DNA from: Alteromonas sp. IB21
GTDB lineage: Bacteria; Pseudomonadota; Gammaproteobacteria; Enterobacterales; Alteromonadaceae
DNA length: 64,000 bases
Assembly: GCF_016405965.1 (NCBI RefSeq)
Contig: NZ_JAEFCD010000001.1
Location: 320,530-384,529, forward strand
Direction of reading: 5' to 3'
In this document: one piece after another, positions 42,193-51,392 of the stretch
How positions within the stretch are numbered: position 1 is the stretch's first letter
How the letters are laid out: the number at the start of each line of letters is the position of its first letter
The notes under the pieces: model-generated
The model's database searches: none
What the model saw: only the letters and a program-made list of their open reading frames with translations
What the model was told of the DNA's origin: nothing
Position numbers and translations under genes: made by a program

Positions 42193-43023
42193 TTATTTTT
42201 TTTGATAGTAGAGGCCAGGGTGGCACTTAACCATACTATAGGTATCACTAGCAGCGCTGATTGACTCAGAAGCGCCAAGGAAAAGTACGCCTTCAGGCTG
42301 CAGTTGTCCGGCAATTTGTTGCAGTATGCGCTGCTTCACGTCAGCCGAGAAGTAAATCAATACATTACGGCAGAAAACAATATCAAAACGGCCTAGTGCA
42401 GCATAGCTTGTAAGCAGATTTAGACTTTTAAAAGTCACCATGCGACGAACTTCAGGTTTAACCTGCATCATGCCGTTGTCGCCTTGTTGGAAAAACGTTT
42501 GTCTCCGCTGAGGCGATAAACCTCTGGCAAGAGATAGTTCGTCGTAAAGTCCAAGTTCGCACTTTTGCAGCATTTCCGACGATAAATCCGTAGCAACAAT
42601 TTCAACACCGGCCCTCAATGCCCCCGGTCGCTGTCGTTGATATTCAAGAACAGACATGGCAATAGAATACGGCTCTTGTCCTGAGGAACATGCGGCACTC
42701 CATATCCGAATCTTCTGGTTTTTTGTCGAAAGTGTGGGAAATAAATTATTTACGAGAAGATCAAAAGGATAATTATCGCGAAACCACAAGGTTTCGTTGG
42801 TAGTCATTGCATCAATTACACTTTGAAGCAAGGCTCTATCAAACCCGCGTACCACGACATCAATCAGGTCATCGGCTGATTCATAATTATGCTTGTAAAG
42901 TAGCGAGGCTAGTCTGCTGCGAACAAGGTACTGTTTATTTTCACCCAGCACTATTCCACATTGCTTCTCTAAAAACTCCCTGAACTTCAAGTAGCTTGCT
43001 GGCGAAACGTCTTTATTAGCCAA
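42193..43023 (-). CDS. cheR: Chemotaxis protein methyltransferase CheR
   Basis: The 276-residue protein has an N-terminal helical CheR domain and a SAM-binding domain. The latter has IRIWSAACSSGQEPYSIAMS, the IVATDLSSEML loop and FDIVFCRNVLIYF. It methylates glutamates of chemoreceptors. It lies 15 bp downstream of cheV, the usual order beside flgB in polar flagellates. An 8-bp inverted repeat with a long loop (42138-42185) follows, but is not a convincing terminator. Confidence 0.96.
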   Translation of the reverse strand: MANKDVSPASYLKFREFLEKQCGIVLGENKQYLVRSRLASLLYKHNYESADDLIDVVVRGFDRALLQSVIDAMTTNETLWFRDNYPFDLLVNNLFPTLSTKNQKIRIWSAACSSGQEPYSIAMSVLEYQRQRPGALRAGVEIVATDLSSEMLQKCELGLYDELSLARGLSPQRRQTFFQQGDNGMMQVKPEVRRMVTFKSLNLLTSYAALGRFDIVFCRNVLIYFSADVKQRILQQIAGQLQPEGVLFLGASESISAASDTYSMVKCHPGLYYQKK

Positions 43024-43038
43024 TACCCTATTGCTCCG

Positions 43039-43968
43039 TTATTCGCATTCTGTCATAAGCCATTTCTGTACCGCAGTAGCAAGTTCATCAGGATGGAATT
43101 TAGCGATGAAGTCATCGGCGCCCACCTTCTGAACCATTGCTTGGTTAAATACGCCACTCAATGAAGTGTGAAGAACAACGTGCAGCTTTTGTAATTCAGG
43201 CGTATTTTTTATTTCAGCCGTCAAGGTATAACCATCCATTTCCGGCATTTCAATATCGGAAACTAGAACACCAACGCGGTTGGTTACGTCGCCATATTCC
43301 GCTGCGATTTCCTTCAATCTGTTTAATGCTTCCAGACCATTTTTAGCAAGCTCTATCTCAAGACCTAGAGATGTGAGGGCCTTCCTAACCTGATTTCTTG
43401 CAACTGACGAGTCATCGGCAATAAAGATAATTTTATTTTCTTGGCCTTCGGTTGTTAACCCCTCGGCCACCTCAGCACTTACTTCTGCGTTAAGAGGTGA
43501 GATTTCGTTAAGAATTTTTTCTACATCGAGAATTTCAATAAGCTCGTTCTCAACTTCTGTCACTGCCGTCAGGTAACTGGCGCGGCCAGTACCTTGAGGA
43601 GGAGGCATGATTGCGTCCCAGTTAGTATTGATAATACGTTCAACAGCCCCCACTAAAAAGCCTTGTACAGAGCGGTTGTATTCGGCAATAACGATAAACG
43701 CATTAGAAAGATCTTCTATTCTACGGCCTTTGGTCGCCATACTTAAATCGATAACCGAAATGGTTTGACCACGGATGTGGGCCACCCCACGAACCAACGG
43801 GTTAAGCTTTGGAATTGCCGTTAAAGGAGGACACTGAAGTACCTCTCGCACTTTAAACACGTTTATACCAAAGCGCTGACGGCCATTAAGTCTAAACAGC
43901 AGCAATTCTAATCGATTCTGCCCAACAAGCTGAGTGCGTTGGTTTACTGAATCTAAAATACCCGACAT
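43039..43968 (-). CDS. cheV: Chemotaxis coupling protein CheV
   Basis: The 309-residue protein has an N-terminal CheW-like domain (ELLLFRLNGRQRFGINVFKV) and a C-terminal receiver domain. The receiver has FIADDSSVARNQ, the phospho-acceptor Asp in VLVSDIEMPEMDGYTL, and a final Lys in DFIAKF. It links receptors to the kinase CheA and adapts by phosphorylation. AGAGGTG precedes the ATG. Confidence 0.96.
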   Translation of the reverse strand: MSGILDSVNQRTQLVGQNRLELLLFRLNGRQRFGINVFKVREVLQCPPLTAIPKLNPLVRGVAHIRGQTISVIDLSMATKGRRIEDLSNAFIVIAEYNRSVQGFLVGAVERIINTNWDAIMPPPQGTGRASYLTAVTEVENELIEILDVEKILNEISPLNAEVSAEVAEGLTTEGQENKIIFIADDSSVARNQVRKALTSLGLEIELAKNGLEALNRLKEIAAEYGDVTNRVGVLVSDIEMPEMDGYTLTAEIKNTPELQKLHVVLHTSLSGVFNQAMVQKVGADDFIAKFHPDELATAVQKWLMTECE

Positions 43969-44238
43969 AGGTCACCTCTAAAAATACTGGGCATGATCAT
44001 TGCCTCTGATAGTAAAGATAGACAATATCACTAAATTTTTGCAGGTCAAACGACAGAAAAATGACGCTAGGTGCCATTTTAGTCTGTTACGCAATCTCAA
44101 CTTTCGTTGAGTTTTCTTACCTGCTCTGAGTTCAGCGCCTATTGAACGATAATGTGCGCTTTACGATTAAATCCACTGAGTCGCTGGACTGATTTTACTA
44201 AGCATAGTCAAAAACTCGCAAACTGAACACGAAAAGTC

Positions 44239-44958
44239 ATGATGAAACTGATAAACAAAAAAAACGACCAGATGCTTACTCACTTGCTTTGGTTTTTGTT
44301 GCTTGGAGCATTTTCAACACACTGCCTAGCAGCGCTGACGAATCATGAAAAAGTTGAAGAAGGCGCCAGGCAATATTTGCTGTCTCAGCTTACTGATGAC
44401 GCGCAGGATACTAACATTGATGTCGATGTTGTGAAGATAGACGATCGGATAAATATTCCCGATTGTCCAACCGGCTTCCACTATAACGCTTCACAAGAAG
44501 CGCTGAGTCAGTCCTATATTTCAGTTCGAGTGAGTTGCAAAAATAATGAGTGGTATTTATTTACCAGTAGTCAGGTTACTCGTACAAAAGAAATTGTTGT
44601 TACTCAAGGTGCAATAAGCCCGGGAACGGTGCTCACATCGTCTAATTTAGCGCTAGCTAAAGTCGACATAAGACGACTGCGCCATACTGCATTTACAGAT
44701 TTAGACGGCCTTATCGGTGCGAGAATGAAGCGACGGGTGACCGACGGACAAGCCATTCAGTCAAATATGCTATGCTTTGTGTGTAAAGGCGATAGAATAA
44801 CGATTACTGCTGAAGTTGCTGGAATGGAAGTTAAGACTGCCGGTATTGCTCAACAAGACGGTGTCGTGGGCGATAATATCAAGGTTTTAAATGCCAGCAG
44901 CAACAGGTCCGTAATTGCAAGAGTCGCAAGCCCTGAAGAAGTCGTGATACACTTGTAA
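44239..44958 (+). CDS. flgA: P-ring assembly chaperone FlgA
   Basis: The 239-residue protein has a signal peptide (LLWFLLLGAFSTHCLAA) and a C-terminal SAF-type domain. That domain contains GAISPGTVLTSSNLALAKVD and ends with the FlgA segment GDNIKVLNASSNRSVIARVA. It is a periplasmic helper for P-ring formation. It is divergent from cheV across a 270-bp gap without genes. The start is ATG at 44239. Confidence 0.94.
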   Translation: MMKLINKKNDQMLTHLLWFLLLGAFSTHCLAALTNHEKVEEGARQYLLSQLTDDAQDTNIDVDVVKIDDRINIPDCPTGFHYNASQEALSQSYISVRVSCKNNEWYLFTSSQVTRTKEIVVTQGAISPGTVLTSSNLALAKVDIRRLRHTAFTDLDGLIGARMKRRVTDGQAIQSNMLCFVCKGDRITITAEVAGMEVKTAGIAQQDGVVGDNIKVLNASSNRSVIARVASPEEVVIHL

Positions 44959-44998
44959 AGTATCCAGTTAATTTCTACTTTTTTGTGCATAATTACAC

Positions 44999-45025
44999 TA
45001 AAGAAATATGCCGAAAGGCCGATAA
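44999..45025 (+). promoter_or_regulatory. Sigma-28 promoter of flgM
   Basis: TAAAGAAA, 11 bases, then a perfect GCCGATAA. It lies 35 bp before flgM and matches the known autoregulation of flgM by FliA. Confidence 0.85.
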
Positions 45026-45060
45026 CTAAACTGAGGCAAAAAAGGTAGTGAGGACTTAAA

Positions 45061-45390
45061 ATGGCAATTAACAATATAAACAATGGGTTACCAAAAACAC
45101 CTATTGATAACGGGAAGGTTGCGCAGCAAAACCAGACGCAACAATCTCAGCAGCAAGCGTCGACGCAAAGTGCGCAGACCGCCCCTGCTCCACGTCAGGA
45201 TTCTGTTTCCCTGACTCAATCTGCACAGCAACTTAGTCAGGTGCAAAAGAAAGGTTCTGAAGCACCAGTGAATCAAGAAAAAGTTGATCGTCTCAAAAAA
45301 GCAATTCAAAGCGGCGATTATAAAATTAATCCAGAAGTGCTGGCGAATAAAATAGCTAAGCTAGAGTCTGAGATTTTTGGCACTAAGTGA
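45061..45390 (+). CDS. flgM: Anti-sigma-28 factor FlgM
   Basis: The 109-residue protein has a Gln-, Ala- and Ser-rich N-terminal half, as expected for the unfolded, exported part. The C-terminal sigma-binding region is PVNQEKVDRLKKAIQSGDYK and INPEVLANKIAKLE. It holds FliA inactive until the hook is finished and FlgM is secreted. It therefore controls every sigma-28 site in this window, including those predicted for the phosphoramidate island. Confidence 0.95.
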   Translation: MAINNINNGLPKTPIDNGKVAQQNQTQQSQQQASTQSAQTAPAPRQDSVSLTQSAQQLSQVQKKGSEAPVNQEKVDRLKKAIQSGDYKINPEVLANKIAKLESEIFGTK

Positions 45391-45419
45391 TTGCGCTCAG
45401 CAAACAATAGAGAAAATGT

Positions 45420-45851
45420 GTGACAGAACATAGTAGCGAAGTAACACAAGCGATGACCAAGCAAGTAGAGCAACTCTCTACGCTTGCTGCTCTGCTTGAA
45501 AAAGAGCTTCAGTTAATCAGCTCTCGCGACGCAGAGTCTCTCATGAATTTGCTTGACGAAAAGACACAGCTTCTATCTGACATTCAAACGCTTGATGGAA
45601 AAATTGAGCATATTATTCGCGATAAAGGATCGCTGTCAGACAATGACGAGCTGTTTTTAGAGCAAGCGAACCGTCTTCTTGACGACTGTAAATATCGAAC
45701 GCAAATCAATCAAAAAGCCGTTGAGCAAGGACAGCTTCGCCTCACACATTTACGCAATTTGATGATGGAAGTTCGCGCGAAAGAATCGCTCACCTACGAC
45801 AAGAAAGGCAAACCGAAAGGTGGTACGTTAGGTTCTGGCATCAGCGCCTAG
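45420..45851 (+). CDS. flgN: Hook-filament chaperone FlgN
   Basis: The 143-residue helical protein starts with GTG at 45420. It has the FlgN-type pattern LAALLEKELQLISSRDAESL followed by KTQLLSDIQ. It chaperones FlgK and FlgL for export. It follows flgM by 29 bp and ends with a Gly/Lys-rich tail. Just downstream lies the GCGGC repeat tract. Confidence 0.88.
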   Translation: MTEHSSEVTQAMTKQVEQLSTLAALLEKELQLISSRDAESLMNLLDEKTQLLSDIQTLDGKIEHIIRDKGSLSDNDELFLEQANRLLDDCKYRTQINQKAVEQGQLRLTHLRNLMMEVRAKESLTYDKKGKPKGGTLGSGISA

Positions 45852-45904
45852 GCCTAGCGCTTTCAAATACATTACGCGCTTCGTTATAAAAGACTGCTAT
45901 CAAA

Positions 45905-45928
45905 GCGGCGCGGCGCGGCGCGGCGCGG
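45905..45928 (+). repeat. GCGGC pentanucleotide microsatellite
   Basis: Four full copies and one 4-base partial copy of GCGGC sit in the gap between flgN and flgP. The tract is far more GC-rich than its surroundings and outside any gene I support. Confidence 0.9.
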
Positions 45929-45983
45929 AATACAACAACATACCTGCGTTTTTTACACAACACCTTGTTTATTAAATTCCCCG

Positions 45984-46484
45984 TTAGTAATACTTAACGT
46001 CTTTTACTCTTCTTGGTTTAGCCGTAGACAGATAAATGTCGTAAACTTGCTGCATGTCGAGAGACAGTTCAGTTACATAGGTGTCTTCCCCTACAGGGTA
46101 TGCCTTGACAACTTCTGCGCCTCTAATAATTCCCTCAACAGAGGAACGCAAATTTTCGCTGTCTACGATAAGACCAGACACAGACTGACTTCCTTCAATT
46201 TTTTGACCATAAACCTGCTCAGTAAGCTCTCGGTATGCATCTAATTTTGACGCTTTCATGGCCATAATAAGTTTCATGCTGTCACTTTCACCTTGCTGGG
46301 ACGAAATCGGCGCGTACCCGACAGCCGTCAAAACAGGGTAAGAATCTGGCTCAACGGTTTCCCATTCAACATGCTTATCGACGATGCCACAACCACCGGT
46401 GCCAAGTGCAAAACCGAGAATAGCAGCTTGAATAAAGACTTTAGATTTTTTCAATTTACGCAAATACATACGCTTAAACCTCAC
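45984..46484 (-). CDS. flgP: LPP20-family lipoprotein FlgP
   Basis: The 166-residue protein has a lipoprotein signal (FALGTGGCG with the lipid-carrying Cys) and the LPP20 domain with MKASKLDAYRELTEQVYGQK. It ends DTYVTELSLDMQQVYDIYL. In vibrios FlgP is an outer-membrane protein of the flagellar basal H ring, needed for motility. An in-frame ATG at 46469 would drop 5 residues. It is on the strand opposite to flgN and flgT. Its usual partner FlgO is not in the window. Confidence 0.87.
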   Translation of the reverse strand: MRFKRMYLRKLKKSKVFIQAAILGFALGTGGCGIVDKHVEWETVEPDSYPVLTAVGYAPISSQQGESDSMKLIMAMKASKLDAYRELTEQVYGQKIEGSQSVSGLIVDSENLRSSVEGIIRGAEVVKAYPVGEDTYVTELSLDMQQVYDIYLSTAKPRRVKDVKYY

Positions 46485-46863
46485 CTTGCATCACTAACAC
46501 ATTAATGATGACCCGTATTTTATTTAGCAAAAACTAGTAACCCTGCAACCTTTCGCTAAGAGCGTTGATCGGGCTCAGCCTAACCTATGAGTAACCGTTA
46601 ATTAACGAGCAGGTAGTCAATGCGTTTGCACTCGCGGCTACAGTGCCCCCATACACTATTTAACGTGATTCCTTAATCAACATAGTTGGCTACCTAACTG
46701 GCAGCCGTACTCACAAAAGAACTAGCAAAATACGCGCCTGTTTTAATGTACAGAGTAATAGCGCTAGTACTTGGCACTTTTCTCGCATAGTTTTATTGCA
46801 TAGCTATCAAATAACACATGGTTTTAACCATGCGCATGAGCTTATTAACAATAGAGGTGTGCG
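46485..46863. other. 379-bp divergent region between flgP and flgT
   Basis: It contains the sigma-54 site of flgT at 46772-46787. I see no promoter of comparable quality for flgP and no coding region. Confidence 0.55.
46772..46787 (+). promoter_or_regulatory. Sigma-54 promoter of flgT
   Basis: TGGCACTTTTCTCGCA has a perfect TGGCAC -24 element, GC at -12 and the GG-N10-GC spacing. It lies 77 bp before flgT. Confidence 0.7.
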
Positions 46864-48045
46864 GTGCAACACATTAGCAAAACGACTCTGGCAAAAATTT
46901 TCAATATCGCTGTGGCGCTTGTTTGCCTTATCGCCTTTTTTATTGGGCAAGCGCATGCCGTGTGGTATGAGGCTACCGGACAGGCTGTGGTCGTAAATGG
47001 TAATAAAGACGCAGCCAAACAAGCGGCAACGCAAGAAGCACTTAAACAAGCAATGCTTTTCGCTGGGGCATCAGTACAAAGCGTTGCAAACCTTGCGAAC
47101 GGCCTACTCAAGAACGAAGAAATGACGATACGATCTACCGGTGAAGTTGAGCAGCTTGAACTCGTTGATGAAATCTTTAACGGTGATGTGGTGACCGTTA
47201 GAATAAGAGCCGATATTTTTCCAAAGGGTAAGGTCTGCTCCGCTCAGCATGATGAAAAGCATTTTGCAACGACGCATTTTAGAATAAGAAATAGGGCTCA
47301 GCTAACGCAAGGCAACATGCCTCATTTCGACAAAGCGTTTACGCAACGCCTTGCAAACGCTATGCAAACACAAACTGAAAATTTAAGAATTTCATATGTT
47401 GCCCCTCATACTGCTAAATTCGACAGCCGTTATACTGACCAAAACATACGCACGCTAGCGGCTCAAAGTAATACCCAATTCGTCATCATTGGCGTCATCA
47501 ACGATTTAAGCATGAGTGAGGAGAAAGGTTCTTCTCTATTCTCACCCTGGCGCAGCAGTTCCCCGCGCCGCGTCTTTTCAATGACTCTGCAAGTATACGA
47601 TGGAATTAATGGCGGACTTCTTTTTACCTCATCTTACCAAGGGGAAGAGGAATGGACATTTGATAGATTTGAAGATATCGATGAGTTCTCATCTACCTTT
47701 TGGCAATCACGATATGGACAGGCAGTGGACAGTGTCATTAGCGAAGCGATAGAGGATATAAAACAATCTACCGCTTGCCAGCCAATCACCGGCAGAGTGA
47801 TTAGCGTGGTAAACAATCGTATTTCAATTTCTTTGGGCCGAGATAATGGTATTTCTGAAAAAGATGAGATGTACCTTTATCAAGCAAAAGAAGTCATAGA
47901 TAACCGTGGCAGAGAGTATCTTCAATATTCGCTTTACCCCGGAACCTTCACTGTGGAGAGTGCGTTTAGCAATTCATCAGTGGTTTTTTCCGACACAGGA
48001 GTAACTGCAAACATTCAAAGTAATGATTTTGTGGTCAAAAAATAG
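46864..48045 (+). CDS. flgT: Flagellar H-ring protein FlgT
   Basis: The 393-residue protein has a signal peptide ending AQAHA-type (FFIGQAHAV). The FlgT N-terminal domain starts WYEATGQAVVVNGNKDAAKQ and continues EALKQAMLFAGASVQSV. The middle and C-terminal parts include ISISLGRDNGISEKDEMYLY. In vibrios it forms the H ring that strengthens the polar sodium-driven motor. The start is GTG at 46864, preceded by AGAGGTG. Confidence 0.92.
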   Translation: MQHISKTTLAKIFNIAVALVCLIAFFIGQAHAVWYEATGQAVVVNGNKDAAKQAATQEALKQAMLFAGASVQSVANLANGLLKNEEMTIRSTGEVEQLELVDEIFNGDVVTVRIRADIFPKGKVCSAQHDEKHFATTHFRIRNRAQLTQGNMPHFDKAFTQRLANAMQTQTENLRISYVAPHTAKFDSRYTDQNIRTLAAQSNTQFVIIGVINDLSMSEEKGSSLFSPWRSSSPRRVFSMTLQVYDGINGGLLFTSSYQGEEEWTFDRFEDIDEFSSTFWQSRYGQAVDSVISEAIEDIKQSTACQPITGRVISVVNNRISISLGRDNGISEKDEMYLYQAKEVIDNRGREYLQYSLYPGTFTVESAFSNSSVVFSDTGVTANIQSNDFVVKK

Positions 48046-48199
48046 TGTTAGTCACTCTCTTTTCAATTGCTCAATGAGGAGATTGGTTTTTTATTAGCCT
48101 CATGGTATATCTATAACAAAGTATAATTTTACATACTTAATCTTTAGGCTCAGGGAGATACCTTGACTTAGACTTTCGTATGATTCACTTTGCATAACT

Positions 48200-48880
48200 A
48201 TGACTTTCCACCTATTCGTTTCGAGTTGTTTGGCATTTATCGCTTTGCTGCAGGCAACTCAGCAGATAAAAAGCCATTTTATCATTGAGTTTCCTAGACT
48301 TGAGCGGGAAGTAACCGAGAAATTTGGTGCAGATAAAGCCCTTCATGTTGGTGCACTCGAAGATACTCTCAACCTTCTTGAAAATAAAAGCATTCACGAG
48401 CAACTTCTAGGCGTAAATGCTTTTTTCGACGAACATATCCAGTACGCAACTGACGATATTGTATTTAAAGAAAAAGACTACTGGGCTACGCCATCTGAAC
48501 TTTTTGGTCATTCACGGGGAGATTGTGAGGACTATGCCATTGCAAAATATATAGCTCTGCTACACTTAGGCATTGATAGTGCTAAACTTCGGTTAATTTA
48601 CGTAAAAGCGAAGATTGGTAGAAGTCGAGTAACACAAGCACACATGGTTTTAGGATACTATGACTCCCCTTCATCGGATCCTTTGGTGCTAGACAGTTTA
48701 GTGTCTAACGTTTTACCCGGTTCTCAGCGAACAGACTTAATACCCGTATTTAGTTTTAATGACTCAGGTATTTGGCAACCCGGTCAAAAAACACAAGTTT
48801 CATCGTCAACCAGCAGACTGTCTCGGTGGCGAGATGTTATTGAGCGTATGAAAAAAGAGGGGATTAGCAGAAGGTCTTAA
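48200..48880 (+). CDS. lapG: Periplasmic cysteine protease LapG
   Basis: The 226-residue protein has a signal-type N terminus and a bacterial transglutaminase-like cysteine protease domain. The probable catalytic triad is Cys109 (HSRGDCEDYA), His148 (TQAHMVL) and Asp165 (LVLDSL). LapG cuts LapA-type adhesins at a TAAG-type site when LapD does not hold it. That site is present in the adhesin at 57506. It is followed 6 bp later by lapD. Confidence 0.93.
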   Translation: MTFHLFVSSCLAFIALLQATQQIKSHFIIEFPRLEREVTEKFGADKALHVGALEDTLNLLENKSIHEQLLGVNAFFDEHIQYATDDIVFKEKDYWATPSELFGHSRGDCEDYAIAKYIALLHLGIDSAKLRLIYVKAKIGRSRVTQAHMVLGYYDSPSSDPLVLDSLVSNVLPGSQRTDLIPVFSFNDSGIWQPGQKTQVSSSTSRLSRWRDVIERMKKEGISRRS

Positions 48881-48886
48881 ATATTT

Positions 48887-50821
48887 ATGTCAATAACAAG
48901 AGAATTATGGCTAGCCATTGTAGTCGTTGTCCTTGTTGCCATTGCGGGTAGCGTGTCTATTCATGCTTTTACCACGAAGCAATATGTAGAAGAACAGCTT
49001 TATTCAAAAAACGTGGATAATGCCAGCATGCTTGCGCTCACTTTGAGCGGCCTTGATAAAGACTCCGTTTCTTTAGATCTTTTCATAATGTCTCAATTTG
49101 ATATTGGCCACTATGCTTCGATAGTTCTACAAAAGGCGGATGGCGAAATTGTGTCAGCTCACCGTAATAAAGAACAAATAAACGAAGATACGCCTAAATG
49201 GTTCGCAAAGAATTTTTCACCTGATGTGAAACTGGGAATTGCGCAAGTTAGCGAAGGCTGGGGGCAATATGGCACGGTTTACGTTGAGACTGATACGAGT
49301 TTCGCTATTGCATCAATGTGGCGCGCTACCCAACGACTGATTATTGGTTTGTCTCTTCTGGGTCTAATTACCGGTATTATAGGCGGTTGGGCACTCCGTT
49401 TTATTATACGCCCACTGAACGGCGTGGTTGGTCAAGCTGAGTCATTCCAAAAAATGCGATTTATCCAGCTCCCCGAGCCGCGTACTTTAGAACTAAAACG
49501 GGTAGTTCGCGCAATGAATTTTTTAGCGGCGAATTCTAAGAAAATCATGGAAGAAGAGAATACTCGGCTTGATATCCTGCGCTATAAAACGCAATTTGAT
49601 GATGAGTCAGGCGTAGCAAACAGAGACTATTTTATTTCAATTCTAAAAGGTCAACTCGCTTTCCGTGATACAGAGGGCGTTAACTGCTTGTTCTTCATGA
49701 GGTTCACCGAAGGCAATGGCTTTCTTCGCTCTCCAGCCAATATTCGCAAAAAGAGAATTCGCGATTTCATAGAAGAAATCAATGATAGCCTTTCGCTTCA
49801 TCACGACTTTTTTAGCGATAGTCGAGTTGCAAGGATGCAAAAAAACGAGTTTGCCATCCTTCTCACCGAAGCTCACAATACTGGGGAGATATCTAATGCT
49901 CTCCACGGTGCTTGCTTAAGTGCATTTTGCCATGAAGGCGACCCAAAAGTATTCCAATCAGTAACAAAGCTGCGCCCTGATGATAGCTTTTCTGACGCGT
50001 TAATGAGAGCCGACGCAATGCTTGACGAAGCAGAGACAACGAACAGGGCTGAACCTTTTATAGAGGCCATACTTAAACAAGAGAGCAGCTTAGTTGATGA
50101 GAGAAGATGGGAACATGATTTAAAACAGGCTATTAAAAGCCAGGATGTTGAAACCTTTAACTACCCCGTTCTTGATGTGAACCGAAACCTTGTTCATTAC
50201 CAATGCTGGGCAGGCGTTAATATAGAAGGCGAGCTACGAAAAAATGGCTACTATGCTCATTGGGCTCGGTATCTAGGGCTATTACCTCAATTAGAGTTAA
50301 CGACTATCATTCACCTAATGGATACCATTAAATATTCCGAAGCAACATCAAAGTTTGCGTTCCTCTGCTCTGAGCAATTGTTAGTTGACTCTGCGCTTTT
50401 ATCGCAACTTTACACTCAATTGGACGCGGATAAAAAGGTCGCAACGCAAATGTGCTTCGAGGTTCGAGAATCTACCGCAACCCGCTTCCCAACAGAATTT
50501 AGAGCGTTTTGTAACGCCCTTAAAGCCAGAGAATGCCAGGTTGGCCTTAAGCGTGTTGGCGAGTCTTTCTCACAATTATTGAACGTGCAAGAGCTGGGTT
50601 TAGATTATGTGAAAATTGATTCTGCTTTTATGGCTGACATCGACTTTAACCCCGCCAATCACGCATTTATCAGAGGCTTCTGCTCGTTAGCTCACACCTT
50701 TGGTATTGATGTATACGCTGATGGCGTTAAACGTGCTGATCACCAAGATCTATTTATCGAGTTAGGTATTGACGGGGTGGTTTCTCATATTGAGGTTATA
50801 GAGCATCTTTTAGATGACTAA
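48887..50821 (+). CDS. lapD: Cyclic-di-GMP receptor LapD
   Basis: The 644-residue inner-membrane protein has a first helix at about residues 8-27 and a periplasmic LapD/MoxY-type domain to about 148. A second helix lies at about 151-172. A HAMP-like segment follows, then GGDEF-like and EAL-like domains that lack catalytic motifs. At the GGDEF site it reads QKNEF (318-322) and the EAL start is not conserved. This matches LapD, which binds rather than makes or breaks cyclic-di-GMP. When bound it sequesters LapG and keeps the adhesin on the surface. Its 3' end overlaps the convergent regulator gene by 26 bases. Confidence 0.93.
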   Translation: MSITRELWLAIVVVVLVAIAGSVSIHAFTTKQYVEEQLYSKNVDNASMLALTLSGLDKDSVSLDLFIMSQFDIGHYASIVLQKADGEIVSAHRNKEQINEDTPKWFAKNFSPDVKLGIAQVSEGWGQYGTVYVETDTSFAIASMWRATQRLIIGLSLLGLITGIIGGWALRFIIRPLNGVVGQAESFQKMRFIQLPEPRTLELKRVVRAMNFLAANSKKIMEEENTRLDILRYKTQFDDESGVANRDYFISILKGQLAFRDTEGVNCLFFMRFTEGNGFLRSPANIRKKRIRDFIEEINDSLSLHHDFFSDSRVARMQKNEFAILLTEAHNTGEISNALHGACLSAFCHEGDPKVFQSVTKLRPDDSFSDALMRADAMLDEAETTNRAEPFIEAILKQESSLVDERRWEHDLKQAIKSQDVETFNYPVLDVNRNLVHYQCWAGVNIEGELRKNGYYAHWARYLGLLPQLELTTIIHLMDTIKYSEATSKFAFLCSEQLLVDSALLSQLYTQLDADKKVATQMCFEVRESTATRFPTEFRAFCNALKARECQVGLKRVGESFSQLLNVQELGLDYVKIDSAFMADIDFNPANHAFIRGFCSLAHTFGIDVYADGVKRADHQDLFIELGIDGVVSHIEVIEHLLDD

Positions 50822-51392
50822 ACTCGCCAAGTCTGAGTAATAGACCGATTCGATCTTTTGCCTCAAATTTGTGTAACAGCGTACCAACATATTCCTTAAC
50901 GGTGCGCTCGGTAATTCCATGCCCTCTCGCTATCTCTTTGTTACTCAAGCCCTCTAAGATACCACTTAACACATCTTTTTCTCTGTTGGTTAGCCCCTGT
51001 AGCGAGGGGATAACACGCCCGGTTTGTCTATTAGCGGCTACATTTGATATCGACACAGCGAGCAGCTCACTCGGTAACCAGATGCCCCCCGCTTCAAGAA
51101 CGCGTGTCACCGAAGCCAGTAAAGACTGCGTCGCTAGCGCATGACAATATGCTCTAGTGCCCAACATTAATGCCGTTTGCATTTCTACCCGATCATACTT
51201 GTAAGTGAGTAAGGCTATATTGTCGACTTTCTGCTTAGCGCCAATGAGCTGTTGCCGCCAGTTCTCATTGCTTGCCAATATCCATATACAATCAGTTTGA
51301 TCACACGTTAGTTGATCAACCCGCCTATAGCTGGTCCACGAATACTGGGTTAGCGCCCCTTGCAAATCTTTCTCGGCAATGAAATGCCTCAT
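50796..51392 (-). CDS. LuxR/CsgD-type transcriptional regulator
   Basis: The 198-residue protein has a C-terminal LuxR-type helix-turn-helix: LTNREKDVLSGILEGLSNKE, then TERTVKEYVGTLLHKF. The N-terminal part is receiver-like but shows no obvious phospho-acceptor Asp. That layout and length resemble CsgD and VpsT, regulators of biofilm matrix, some of which respond to cyclic-di-GMP. It starts directly after the lapC stop, so it is the last gene of the lapE-lapB-lapC operon. I infer that it controls the adhesin or its transporter. Confidence 0.85.
   Translation of the reverse strand: MRHFIAEKDLQGALTQYSWTSYRRVDQLTCDQTDCIWILASNENWRQQLIGAKQKVDNIALLTYKYDRVEMQTALMLGTRAYCHALATQSLLASVTRVLEAGGIWLPSELLAVSISNVAANRQTGRVIPSLQGLTNREKDVLSGILEGLSNKEIARGHGITERTVKEYVGTLLHKFEAKDRIGLLLRLGEFSHLKDAL

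Noticed and set aside
43989..44004. Palindromic sigma-54-like sequence readable toward both cheV and flgA
   Set aside because: On the cheV side it leaves a leader of about 11 bases, too short for its ribosome-binding site. On the flgA side the leader would be over 200 bases and the first -24 base is wrong.
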